Shown: one piece after another, positions 11,092 to 21,057 of the stretch
Numbering within the stretch: the first letter of the stretch is position 1
Layout: every line of letters begins with the position of its first letter
Origin: Streptomyces alanosinicus
GTDB taxonomy: Bacteria > Actinomycetota > Actinomycetes > Streptomycetales > Streptomycetaceae
Direction of reading: 5' to 3'
DNA: 64,000 bases
Assembly: GCF_014650595.1 (NCBI RefSeq)
Contig: NZ_BMVG01000001.1
Coordinates: forward strand, 62,001-126,000
Notes under the pieces: model-generated
What the model was told of the DNA's origin: nothing
Databases searched by the model: none
What the model saw: only the letters and a program-made list of their open reading frames with translations
Program-made: the position numbers and the translations under genes

Positions 11092-12396
11092 ATGGAACCT
11101 GCACGCACCGTGAGCCCACCGTCGATGCTGCGGCTCGCTGCGGCCTCCCTGGCGGGGACCGCGATCGAGTTCTACGACTTCTTCGTCTACGGCACAGCGG
11201 CCGCCCTGGTCCTGGGGCCGCTGTTCTTCCCGACGTTCTCGCCGCTCGCGGGGACGCTTGCGGCGTTCGTGACGTTCGGGGCGGGGTTCCTGGCCCGTCC
11301 GCTGGGCTCGGTGTTGTTCGGGCACATCGGCGACCGGCGCGGCCGGCGACCGGTGCTGGTTCTCTCGCTGCTGCTCACGGGCGCCTCGACGGTCGCGGTG
11401 GGCTGCCTGCCGTCGTACGGGTCGATCGGTGTGGCCGCGCCCGCGCTGCTGCTCGTCCTGCGCTTCCTGCAGGGTCTCGGCCTCGGTGGCGAGTGGGGCG
11501 GGGCGGTGCTGCTGACCGCCGAGCACGCGCCACCCGGGCGACGCGCTCTGTGGTCCAGCTTTCCGCAGGTGGGACCCGCGCTCGGATTCGTGCTCGCCAA
11601 CGGAGTGATGCTCGCGCTGTCGGCGGGGCTGTCCGACGCGGAGTTCGCCGCGTGGGGGTGGCGGGTGCCGTTCTGGGGGGCGGGAGTGCTGGCGCTGTCC
11701 GGGCTGTGGCTGCGCTCGTCACTCGCCGAGAGTCCTCGGTTTCTGGAGATCGACGACTTCGCGCGCGTGCCGTTCGTCGAGGTCGTACGGCATCACGGAC
11801 GGCTGGTGCTGCTGACGGCGGGGGCGCTGGCCGCGGGGTACGCGGTCTTCTACGCGGTGACGACCTGGTCGCTGGCGTACGCGACGGAGCGGCTCGGGGT
11901 GAGCCGGACGGTGATGCTGACCTGTGTCATGGCCGCGGTGGTGGTGAAGGCCTCTCTCACACCGTTCATGGCCGTGCTCGGCGATCGCTACGGCCGTCGG
12001 CCGATGTGTCTGACGGGGTGTGCGGCCTGTTGTCTGTGGATGCTCCCGATGGTCGCGCTGCTGGCCACCGGCCAGCCGCTGCTGATGTTCCTCGGCATCC
12101 TGGGCGCCCTGATCTCCTTCATCACCATGTTCGCGGTGATCGCCGCCTATCTGCCGGAGCTCTATGAGGCGCGGGTGCGCTGCACGGGCGCCGCGGTGGG
12201 CTACAACCTCGGCGGAGTCGTGGGTGGCGCCCTCACCCCGATCGTGGCCACGGCACTCGCGGAACACAGCGGGCGGGTCCCCTGGAGCGTGGGCGTCTAC
12301 CTCACGGGCGTCGCGCTGTTCAGCCTCGCCTGCTTCGCCCTGCTGCCCGAGACCCGCCCGGTGCCCGCACCGGCGGTGGAACCGGCGACGGGCTGA
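11092..12396 (+). CDS. MFS transporter, metabolite:H+ symporter family (shikimate/alpha-ketoglutarate-like)
   Basis: This is a 434-residue transporter with about 12 membrane segments. MHS-family hallmarks are A-G-T-A-I-E-F-Y-D-F-F-V-Y-G-T near the N-terminus, the MFS loop motif G-H-I-G-D-R-R-G-R-R (near residue 80), G-E-W-G-G-A in helix 4 to 5 (near 138), and the repeat loop G-D-R-Y-G-R-R (near 296). These proteins import organic acids such as shikimate, alpha-ketoglutarate, citrate or proline betaine. The divergent aroQ makes a shikimate-pathway acid attractive, but this is inference. There is no good ribosome binding site before the ATG; a TAGTTG box sits 7 bp upstream, so a leaderless message is possible. 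Confidence 0.88.
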   Translation: MEPARTVSPPSMLRLAAASLAGTAIEFYDFFVYGTAAALVLGPLFFPTFSPLAGTLAAFVTFGAGFLARPLGSVLFGHIGDRRGRRPVLVLSLLLTGASTVAVGCLPSYGSIGVAAPALLLVLRFLQGLGLGGEWGGAVLLTAEHAPPGRRALWSSFPQVGPALGFVLANGVMLALSAGLSDAEFAAWGWRVPFWGAGVLALSGLWLRSSLAESPRFLEIDDFARVPFVEVVRHHGRLVLLTAGALAAGYAVFYAVTTWSLAYATERLGVSRTVMLTCVMAAVVVKASLTPFMAVLGDRYGRRPMCLTGCAACCLWMLPMVALLATGQPLLMFLGILGALISFITMFAVIAAYLPELYEARVRCTGAAVGYNLGGVVGGALTPIVATALAEHSGRVPWSVGVYLTGVALFSLACFALLPETRPVPAPAVEPATG

Positions 12397-12409
12397 CCGG
12401 ACCGGGCGG

Positions 12410-13510
12410 CTACGGGTTGATCGCCAGTTCCAGGTAGGCCGCGAAGATCACCAGATGGACTCCGCCCTGCAGGGGTGTGGCCCGTCCCGGGACGACCGTC
12501 AGGGAGCTGACGACGACGGTGAGCGCGAGCAGCAGCATGTGCGTCGAACTGAGGCCGAGGACCAGCGGTCCGGACAGCCAGACGGAGGCGAGTGCGACGG
12601 CCGGGATGGTCAGGCCGATGCTGGCCATGGCCGAGCCGAGTGCGAGGTTGAGGCTGGTCTGCACCCGGTCGCGGCGTGCGGAGCGCAGCGCGGCGATCGT
12701 CTCCGGCAGCAGGACGAGCAGGGCGATGATCACACCGACGACGGCGTGGTGCAGGCCGGCCGCTTCAACTCCCGACTCGATGGTGGGCGACACTCCCTTG
12801 GCCAGGCCGACCACGCCGATCAGGGCCAGGCCGAGCAGGCCGAGGCTGATCCAGGCGGTGCGCGCGGAGGGCGGTACGGCGTGGTCGTCGGCCGTGATGA
12901 CCTCGCCCTGCCGGGTGATCGGCAGGAAGTAGTCCCGGTGGCGCACGGTCTGGGTGGCCACGAACAGGCCGTACAGGATCAGTGAGGTCAGTGCGGCGAA
13001 GGTCAGCTGCACCGAGGAGAACTCGGGTCCGGGTTTGCTGGTGGTGAAGGTCGGCAGGACCAGGCTGAGCGTGGCGAGCGTCGCGACGGTCGCCAGGGCG
13101 GCGCCGGTGCCCTCGGGATTGAAGACCGCGGTGCCGTGCCGCAGGGAGGCGGCGAGCAGGCAGACGCCGACGATGCCGTTGCAGGTGATCATCACGGCGG
13201 CGAAGACGGTGTCCCTGGCGAGCGTGGAACTCTTGTCACCGCCGTCGGCCATGAGGGTGACGATCAGGGCCACTTCGATGATCGTGACGGCGATGGCGAG
13301 CACCAGCGAGCCGAAGGGCTCGCCCACGCGGTGGGCGACGACCTCGGCGTGGTGCACCGCCGCGAGGACGGAGCCGGCGAGCACCAGGGTCACCAGGGCG
13401 ACGACCGCGCCCGGCAGGTCACGGCCCCAGGTGAAGGCCAGGAGGACGACCGCGAGGCCGGGCACGAGGAACGTCCATTGCCGGGTGAGCGACCGAAGCC
13501 GAGTGATCAT
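12410..13510 (-). CDS. Ca2+/H+ antiporter, ChaA/CaCA family
   Basis: The product is a 366-residue integral membrane exchanger of the Ca2+:cation antiporter superfamily. Two homologous acidic alpha-repeats carry the ion site. The first is G-E-P-F-G-S-L-V-L-A-I-A-V-T-I-I-E-V (residues 63-80) and the second is L-L-P-E-T-I-A-A-L near residue 268, with eleven or so hydrophobic segments overall. It ends 14 bp from the converging MFS gene. Neighbours on the same strand are the TerC and TerD genes, which are also linked to metal homeostasis, so ion export during stress is a reasonable role. Confidence 0.87.
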   Translation of the reverse strand: MITRLRSLTRQWTFLVPGLAVVLLAFTWGRDLPGAVVALVTLVLAGSVLAAVHHAEVVAHRVGEPFGSLVLAIAVTIIEVALIVTLMADGGDKSSTLARDTVFAAVMITCNGIVGVCLLAASLRHGTAVFNPEGTGAALATVATLATLSLVLPTFTTSKPGPEFSSVQLTFAALTSLILYGLFVATQTVRHRDYFLPITRQGEVITADDHAVPPSARTAWISLGLLGLALIGVVGLAKGVSPTIESGVEAAGLHHAVVGVIIALLVLLPETIAALRSARRDRVQTSLNLALGSAMASIGLTIPAVALASVWLSGPLVLGLSSTHMLLLALTVVVSSLTVVPGRATPLQGGVHLVIFAAYLELAINP

Positions 13511-13658
13511 GCCGCGATGGTCGCAGAGAGGTACAGGATTCGCATTCCGTTCTTTTCGGATACCTTGCGTCCTTTCTGCGGCGGGGCCGGGCCCCGCGGA
13601 AGCGGGTACGCACTGCGCGTAACCGCTCCCGCCGGGGCCGTGCCGCTCGCCGGCTCGG

Positions 13659-14660
13659 TCAGACGTCGACGCTGCCCTTCGAGGCGGCCTCGTCGCCGGT
13701 GCGCGCCGCCTCGACGGCGGCCTGCTTCTTGCCGGCCATCAGGCTGGTGATGGTGGTGACGACCAGGACGGCACAGATCACGCCGAGCGAGACCGGGATG
13801 CTGATCTCGGGGACGTGGACGCCGGACTCGTGCAGGGCGTGCAGCACCAGCTTGACGCCGATGAAGCCGAGGATGATCGACAGGCCGTACGAGAGGTGGA
13901 CCAGCTTCCTCAGCAGGCCGCCGATGAGGAAGTACAGCTGCCGCAGACCCATGAGGGCGAAGGCGTTGGCGGTGAAGACGATGTACGGGTCCTGGGTCAG
14001 ACCGAAGATCGCGGGGATGGAGTCCAGGGCGAACAGGACGTCTGTGGTGCCGATGGCGAGCATCACGACGAGCATCGGGGTCATGACCCGCTTGCCGTTC
14101 TGCTGGATCCACAGCTTGGTGCCGTGATACCCGTCGGCCACGCCGAACCTGCGCTCCGCCGCCTTCAGCAGCTTGTTCTCCTCGAACTCCTCGTCCTCCT
14201 CGTCGGCGCGGGCCTCCTGGATGAGCTTCCAGGCGGTCCAGATCAGGAAGGCGCCGAAGAGGTAGAAGACCCAGGAGAAGCTGGCGAGGATCGCGGCCCC
14301 CGCGGCGATGAAGATGGCCCGCAGGACCAGGGCTATGAGCACGCCGACGAGCAGGACGCGCTGCTGGTACTGGGTCGGCACCGCGAACTTCGCCATGATC
14401 AGGACGAAGACGAAGAGGTTGTCGACGCTCAGCGACTTCTCGGTGATGAATCCGGCGAAGAACTCACCGGCCGGCTGTCCGCCGCCGAAGACAAGGAGAC
14501 CGAGGCCGAAGAGTCCGGCCAGGACGATCCAGACGACGGTCCAGATACCGGCTTCCTTGATCGACACCTCATGCGGCTTGCGCCCGATGAAGAAATCGAC
14601 CGCGATCAGGGCGGCGAGCCCCGCGATGGTCAGGACCCACAGGGTCACGGAAACGTCCAC
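13659..14660 (-). CDS. TerC/Alx-family membrane protein, probable Mn2+ exporter
   Basis: This is a 333-residue polytopic membrane protein. It has the TerC signature segments: D-F-F-I-G near residue 22, T-E-K-S-L-S-V-D-N-L-F-V-F (near 70-82) with the conserved acidic and Asn residues in the membrane, and G-T-T-D-V-L-F-A-L-D-S-I-P-A-I (near 205-219). An acidic cytoplasmic loop (D-E-E-D-E-E-F-E-E) lies between the halves. The GTG at 14660 follows GGAGG and is preferred over an upstream ATG that would extend into the leader. A yybP-ykoY riboswitch ends 44 nt before it, which supports Mn2+ export as the function. It lies downstream of TerD-type genes. Confidence 0.92.
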   Translation of the reverse strand: MDVSVTLWVLTIAGLAALIAVDFFIGRKPHEVSIKEAGIWTVVWIVLAGLFGLGLLVFGGGQPAGEFFAGFITEKSLSVDNLFVFVLIMAKFAVPTQYQQRVLLVGVLIALVLRAIFIAAGAAILASFSWVFYLFGAFLIWTAWKLIQEARADEEDEEFEENKLLKAAERRFGVADGYHGTKLWIQQNGKRVMTPMLVVMLAIGTTDVLFALDSIPAIFGLTQDPYIVFTANAFALMGLRQLYFLIGGLLRKLVHLSYGLSIILGFIGVKLVLHALHESGVHVPEISIPVSLGVICAVLVVTTITSLMAGKKQAAVEAARTGDEAASKGSVDV

Positions 14661-14703
14661 TGCACCTCCGGCATTACATAGCGGCAAACATCAGCGTCGT
14701 CGC

Positions 14704-14803
14704 TGCCGGAGGTCTCTTCCACCCGGGTCGGGCCGACGCCCCGGGACCGGAACCGGTCCGTACTGACGGGTGCGTCGCAGTCAGGGAGTACTCCCCTCCG
14801 CAC
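14704..14803 (-). promoter_or_regulatory. yybP-ykoY (Mn2+) riboswitch upstream of terC
   Basis: Read on the minus strand, conserved blocks of this class appear in order. CGGAGGGGAGTA (about 14790-14801) starts the first stem and loop, GTCAGTACGG follows, then GGGGCGTCGGC, then AGAGACCTCCG (about 14707-14717), which closes the outer helix with CGGAGG. The GGGGAGTA and AGACC loops form the metal site in known members. It ends about 44 nt before the terC start. No terminator stem is obvious after it, so translational control is likely. Confidence 0.82.
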
Positions 14804-14880
14804 GGAAGACAGTACCTCAATCACCAAGGAAAGGTAAAGGGAAAAGTAAAATAAGGACCAAAGTCCCTGGTCGGTGGCTT

Positions 14881-16929
14881 TTACCTGTGCTTGGCCAGGG
14901 CTCGGGCCACCTCGGTGAGGACCTGGTGCAGGATCTGGCTACCGGCCGGTACCAGCGCGGGTTCATAGATCCAGGCGTGCCCGACCCAGGGGTCGGCGAA
15001 GTGGTCGTCGGGGACGGGTGTCAGTCGCATCAGCGAACGCCACAGCGGATCGAGCAGAGGGCCGTAGGCGGCGGCGTCCGCACGGTCCGCCACCAGCAGG
15101 AGGTGCACGCCGACGTCGGGCCCCTCGTCGGCCAGATAACGCAGCCGGGTCACCGCCCGGTCGTCGAAACCGTGCGGGAAGTCGTTGACCATCAGCAGCT
15201 GCCGGGCGGTGTCGACATCGGCCGGCAGCGACTCGGGCGCGCCGGCGCGCAACGCCATCTGCACCAGGTCGACCCGCCGGGTCAGCCGCTCCAGCAGCTC
15301 CGTCACCCCCGCCGCGCCGGTCGCGGGAGGCGCTGCCAGCACGCCGGTCCGCACGAGCGGGCCGAACGCCGTGGCCCCGGCGCCGGCCGGGTCGATGGCC
15401 TGCAGGGCGAAGTCCCCCGCCGGATGAATCGCGAGCAGTCGCGCCGCGAGCGCCACCGCCGCCTCCAGAGCCCGGTGCCGTAGCTCGACGGAGTCCGAAC
15501 CGTCGGCGGTGGGCGCTCCGCTGTCGAGCCACAGGCCGCGCTCAAGCGGCAGCCTGACCAGCAGGGGGATACTCAGCGACGCACTCTCCGGCAGACGGAG
15601 GTCGCCGAGGCGCAGGGCCATCGGTGGCTCGTCCGGCACGCGATATCCGTGCCAGACCGGGTTGTCCCAGCGGGCGTAGGCGGGCGGAAGCGCGGGCTCG
15701 ACCACGTCGGACTCGGCAGTGAGCTGGGCGAGGTCGCGGTCGAGGACCGCGCGCGCCTGGTCCACCAGCTGCGTCCGGCGGGCGCGGGCCGCCTCGCGCG
15801 CGGCGTCACCGGCGGTGCCGAGCCGGCCGCGGGGGTCGCTGAGGGCCTGGTCGAGATCCTTTTCCAGACGGGAGTCCGCGAAGTCGACCGCGCTGCGGTA
15901 CGCGGCCGTCGTCCGCGCCAGGTCCTCGAACATGCCCCAGACCTGGTTGTACAGCCGTTCCTCCATCGACCAGCCCGCGGCGTCGCCCGCGACGGGCTGT
16001 GCGGGCCGGTCGTCGGCGGCCGGAGCCTCTGCCGGCGGTGTGCCGTGCGGGCGGCGGCGGGGGTGGGTGTAGTCGACCCGGGCGGCGGGTTCTTGAGCAG
16101 TGGTGCCGGGCGCCTGGGCGTCGTACGGGTTCCGCGCGTCGTTCGAGGGCGCCGGCTCCGACCGCTCGGGGGCGTACGAAGGCGGCTGCCTCGTCGCCCC
16201 GGAGGCCGGGGTGTCCTGTGGTTCGGACACGTAAAGGTCGTACGGCGGGGCGGGCGGGGTGTCGCGCGTCGTGGCAGCGGGCGCGTCGGCCCGCACGGTC
16301 GCGGAGGTGTCGTGCGGGTCGCGAGCCGCAGTGCCGTGCGGTGACGACGGTCCGGGCGGGGTCGACTGTGCGCGGGACGGGCCGTGGGCCGACGCCTCGT
16401 GGACGCCGGCCGCGAGGTCGACGGCGTCGGGCAGGCCCCGGTCGGCGAGGAGTGCGGGGAGCCCGGCCGCGTAGCCCTGGCCCATCGCGCGCACCTTCCA
16501 GGCGCCCTGTCTGCGGTAGAGCTCCAGGGCGAACACGGCCGTCTCGCTGTCCAGGCCGGTGAGGGTGAAGCAGGCGAGTTCGGCGCCGTCGAGGCCCTCG
16601 ACGGCGGTGTGCGGGGAGGCGACGGCACCGAACCGGAGCGGTCCTTCGGCCCCGGTGGGCAGAGCGAGGAAGACATCGACGCGGTGCACGGCCTCGGGCA
16701 GCGCGCCCAGGTCGACCGCCAGCCGGTGTTCGCCGGCGGCCTGCCGGGGCACCTCTATGCCGGGCAGAGCGGGGGCGCCGGGATGAACCACCCACTGGGC
16801 GCCGTGCACCGTGCCGTTCTCGTCGCCGAGCGTGGCTCCGGCCAGGACCGGTACCCCGGCCGAGATCCGGATCACCAGCCGGTTCTGGGACAGCGGGTGG
16901 TTCTGCCCCCGCACCAGCTCGGCCGTCAT
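14881..16929 (-). CDS. TerD-domain protein fused to a degenerate FtsK/HerA-like domain
   Basis: This is a 682-residue three-part protein. Residues about 15-165 are TerD-like (A-G-A-T-L-G-D-E-N-G, then F-A-L-E-L-Y-R-R-Q-G-A-W-K-V-R-A-M-G-Q-G-Y). A Pro/Ala/Thr-rich linker runs to about 320. The C-terminal 350 residues begin with a coiled helical part and continue as an FtsK/SpoIIIE-like ATPase fold: F-A-L-Q-A-I-D-P (near 515), Walker-B-like Q-L-L-M-V-N-D-F-P (near 600) and G-V-H-L-L-L-V-A-D-R. The Walker A region (near 475-490, S-G-A-P-T-A-D-G-S-D-S) lacks the GKS/T residues, so ATP hydrolysis is doubtful. It follows terD by 56 bp and is probably co-transcribed. TerD/ATPase fusions belong to the Ter stress-response systems; the biochemical role is unknown. 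Confidence 0.75.
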   Translation of the reverse strand: MTAELVRGQNHPLSQNRLVIRISAGVPVLAGATLGDENGTVHGAQWVVHPGAPALPGIEVPRQAAGEHRLAVDLGALPEAVHRVDVFLALPTGAEGPLRFGAVASPHTAVEGLDGAELACFTLTGLDSETAVFALELYRRQGAWKVRAMGQGYAAGLPALLADRGLPDAVDLAAGVHEASAHGPSRAQSTPPGPSSPHGTAARDPHDTSATVRADAPAATTRDTPPAPPYDLYVSEPQDTPASGATRQPPSYAPERSEPAPSNDARNPYDAQAPGTTAQEPAARVDYTHPRRRPHGTPPAEAPAADDRPAQPVAGDAAGWSMEERLYNQVWGMFEDLARTTAAYRSAVDFADSRLEKDLDQALSDPRGRLGTAGDAAREAARARRTQLVDQARAVLDRDLAQLTAESDVVEPALPPAYARWDNPVWHGYRVPDEPPMALRLGDLRLPESASLSIPLLVRLPLERGLWLDSGAPTADGSDSVELRHRALEAAVALAARLLAIHPAGDFALQAIDPAGAGATAFGPLVRTGVLAAPPATGAAGVTELLERLTRRVDLVQMALRAGAPESLPADVDTARQLLMVNDFPHGFDDRAVTRLRYLADEGPDVGVHLLLVADRADAAAYGPLLDPLWRSLMRLTPVPDDHFADPWVGHAWIYEPALVPAGSQILHQVLTEVARALAKHR

Positions 16930-16985
16930 CGCCGTCGCCCCCCTGTGTCGTTGTGTCGTGCGCGCTGCCGGTCGGCCGGGCGGTC

Positions 16986-17564
16986 CTACAGATGCGGAAG
17001 GATCGTCGGCATCAGGTCCTGGAAGGTGCGGCCGTTGGCCGGGGAGCCCAGGGCGGTCATCGTCCAGCCCGAGCCCGCGCGGTGCACCTTCGCCATGATC
17101 TGGGCGGTGTAGTCACCGCCGCCGTCCAGCGTGTAGCGGGCGAGTTCCTGGCCGTTGGTCTCGTCCACGAGGCGGCAGAACGCGTTCTGCACCTCCTGGA
17201 AGGTCTGGCCCGTGAAGGAGTTCACGGTGAAGACGATCTGGTCGATGTGGACCGGAACGCGCTGCAGGTCCACCAGAATCGCTTCGTCGTCACCACCCTG
17301 GCCGACGCCGCCGACCAGGTTGTCGCCGGTGTGGCGGACCGAGCCGTCGTCGCTCACCAGGTGACGGAAGAAGACGACGTCGACCGGCTGCTTCTCGGCG
17401 AAGAGGACGGCCGAGGCGTCCAGGTCGATCTCCCGGGTACGGGAGCCGAACAGACCGCGCCGCTTCGCGGCCTGCCAGCCGAGCCCCATACGGACCGCGG
17501 TCAGGGTGCCCCCGTCCTGCTTCTCCAGGCTGATGGCCTGACCCTTGCTCAAGTTGACGGACAC
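16986..17564 (-). CDS. terD: TerD-family stress protein
   Basis: This is a 192-residue single TerD domain of the tellurium-resistance/chemical stress family, which binds Ca2+. Typical segments are the N-terminal V-N-L-S-K-G-Q, M-G-L-G-W near residue 28, D-L-D-A-S-A near 48, the Ca2+-loop-like G-D-N-L-V-G-G-V-G-Q-G-G-D-D-E (near 81-95), and G-W-T-M-T-A-L-G near 168. The GTG at 17564 was chosen because GAGAGGGGAA lies just before it and the domain begins at once. A near-consensus RecA-NDp/PafBC-type promoter lies 56 bp upstream. The TerD/FtsK-like gene, terC and a cation antiporter follow on the same strand, a metal- and stress-linked cluster lying between uvrA and uvrB. Confidence 0.92.
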   Translation of the reverse strand: MSVNLSKGQAISLEKQDGGTLTAVRMGLGWQAAKRRGLFGSRTREIDLDASAVLFAEKQPVDVVFFRHLVSDDGSVRHTGDNLVGGVGQGGDDEAILVDLQRVPVHIDQIVFTVNSFTGQTFQEVQNAFCRLVDETNGQELARYTLDGGGDYTAQIMAKVHRAGSGWTMTALGSPANGRTFQDLMPTILPHL

Positions 17565-17619
17565 CGCTGATTCCCCTCTCGATGGTCCCCTGTTGCCGCG
17601 CAGTACGCGGTTGTGCAGA

Positions 17620-17642
17620 ACCCTACGCAGGGGCACCGACAG
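17620..17642 (-). promoter_or_regulatory. Near-consensus RecA-NDp/PafBC-type promoter of terD
   Basis: On the minus strand: CTGTCGGTG, eight bases (CCCCTGCG), TAGGGT. Only the first base differs from TTGTC(A/G)GTG-N8-TAnnnT. Transcription would start about 50 nt before the terD GTG, leaving room for the GAGAGGGGAA ribosome binding site. Confidence 0.65.
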
Positions 17643-17719
17643 TGCCGAACCCCGGCCCGCGCTTTGTGTCGGTGTTGCAACACTTGCGTATATGCCGAGG
17701 TCCGGCGGGTGACAGGGGC

Positions 17720-19858
<2,139 letters not shown>

Positions 19859-19865
19859 GTCATCC

Positions 19866-19888
19866 ACCGTACGACCCCCCACTGACAA
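19866..19888 (-). promoter_or_regulatory. RecA-NDp/PafBC-type DNA-damage promoter of uvrB
   Basis: On the minus strand: TTGTCAGTG, eight bases (GGGGGTCG), TACGGT. This is an exact match to the motif. The -10 box ends 7 bp before the uvrB ATG, so the transcript probably starts at the start codon. Confidence 0.87.
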
Positions 19889-19898
19889 CGGGTCCGGA

Positions 19899-20777
19899 TC
19901 AGCGGTTCTGCGGGGTCCGGGACGCGTGGTGCTCGGAGGTACGGGCCGACAGGCGTCCCTCGTGGAGGGCGGGGCGGTGGTCCGGGTGGGCGGCGACGGA
20001 GGCGGCGGGGACACCCGGTTTCCCCTCGACGGGCATCCGGACGGGGCGACCCATCACCATCAGCGGGTCGAAGATCACCACAATGCCCGCGAGGAGCAGG
20101 AAGGCGAGCGGGCCGATCAGCATGGGCGCGAGCACGGACGGCTCCGGCGCGCCTCCGGCGGCATGGGACGGGCCGTCGAGGTGGGCGCCCAGGGCCGCCA
20201 TGCCCATGTAGTGCATTCCGCTGACCGCGAGCCCCATGACGAGGCTCGCCCCCACGCTCCACATGAATCCCCGGACACGTCCTGCGGCCCACAGGGCGGC
20301 GGTGGCGGCCACGACCGCTATGACGACGGAGGCGGCGACGGTGAGCGTGTTGTAGGTGAAATGCCCGTGGAAGCGGACGCCGGCCATGCCGAGGTAGTGC
20401 ATCGAGGCGACACCCAGACCTGTGATCGTGCCGCCGGTGAACAGTGCCGTGCCGGTCGCGCCCCGGTAGCCGACGATGAAGATCCCGATGCCGACCATGA
20501 CGATGGCGAGACCGAGGCTCGCGTAGGTGATGGGCTTGTCGTAGTGGATCGGCGTCTCCTCGATGGCGAAGCCCATCATGGCGACGAAGTGCATGGTCCA
20601 TATGCCGGAGCCGATCGCGGCCGAGCCGAGGGCCAGCCAGGCGGGTCGCCAGGAGTGCGTGACCAGCAGGGACCGTGTGGTGCAGCGCAGGCCGAGGGCG
20701 CCACCGAGGCAGGCCATCAGATAGGCCACCAATGGGGTGACGGCCCCGTAACTGAATCCGTCGACCGTGCCTTGCAT
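19899..20777 (-). CDS. MHYT-domain integral membrane sensor protein
   Basis: The product is a 292-residue membrane protein with about seven helices and three repeats of the MHYT motif: [10 protein letters not shown] (near residue 60), [10 protein letters not shown] (near 125), and [10 protein letters not shown] (near 190). The Met and His residues at the membrane face are thought to bind a metal, probably copper, in sensing O2, CO or NO. MHYT units are often fused to GGDEF/EAL or kinase domains; this one stands alone with only a His-rich soluble tail of about 60 residues. The ATG at 20777 is chosen because the membrane domain starts right after it; upstream in-frame sequence is not protein-like. 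Confidence 0.9.
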   Translation of the reverse strand: MQGTVDGFSYGAVTPLVAYLMACLGGALGLRCTTRSLLVTHSWRPAWLALGSAAIGSGIWTMHFVAMMGFAIEETPIHYDKPITYASLGLAIVMVGIGIFIVGYRGATGTALFTGGTITGLGVASMHYLGMAGVRFHGHFTYNTLTVAASVVIAVVAATAALWAAGRVRGFMWSVGASLVMGLAVSGMHYMGMAALGAHLDGPSHAAGGAPEPSVLAPMLIGPLAFLLLAGIVVIFDPLMVMGRPVRMPVEGKPGVPAASVAAHPDHRPALHEGRLSARTSEHHASRTPQNR

Positions 20778-20922
20778 CCGCGGCTGCCCTTCCGCCCTCT
20801 TGCGTCCCGGAATCCTCGAAATGTTCCCCCGGCCCAGGACCGCGCGGGCGGTCAGGGTTGTCGCAGAGAGTATGACCCCCACCGGAATGGTCGAACGATT
20901 TTCCGGCAAAGAAACACGGCCT

Positions 20923-20940
20923 TGCCGCACTTGTGCGGCA
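20923..20940. repeat. Perfect inverted repeat in the MHYT/phosphodiesterase intergenic region
   Basis: TGCCGCAC and GTGCGGCA, separated by TT, form an 8-bp stem or an 18-bp palindromic site between two divergent genes. With no T-tract, an operator for one or both genes is as likely as a hairpin terminator. Confidence 0.45.
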
Positions 20941-21057
20941 CCGGTGAGCAGGCCTGGACATCTCCATTGAGTGTGTGGTCGTCGTGCGCCCGGGTGTCGT
21001 TGACCGTCTGCTGTCAGTGTGGTTGCTGTCCGTATTCGCTCGACGCCAGGAGTCTGC

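Noticed and set aside
14645..14827. A 60-residue minus-strand frame upstream of terC as a leader peptide
   Set aside because: It coincides with the Mn2+ riboswitch and its composition shows no protein character.
21011..21033. CTGTCAGTG upstream of the glycerophosphodiesterase as a sixth PafBC site
   Set aside because: At the required eight-base spacing the -10 position reads GTCCGT, not TAnnnT.
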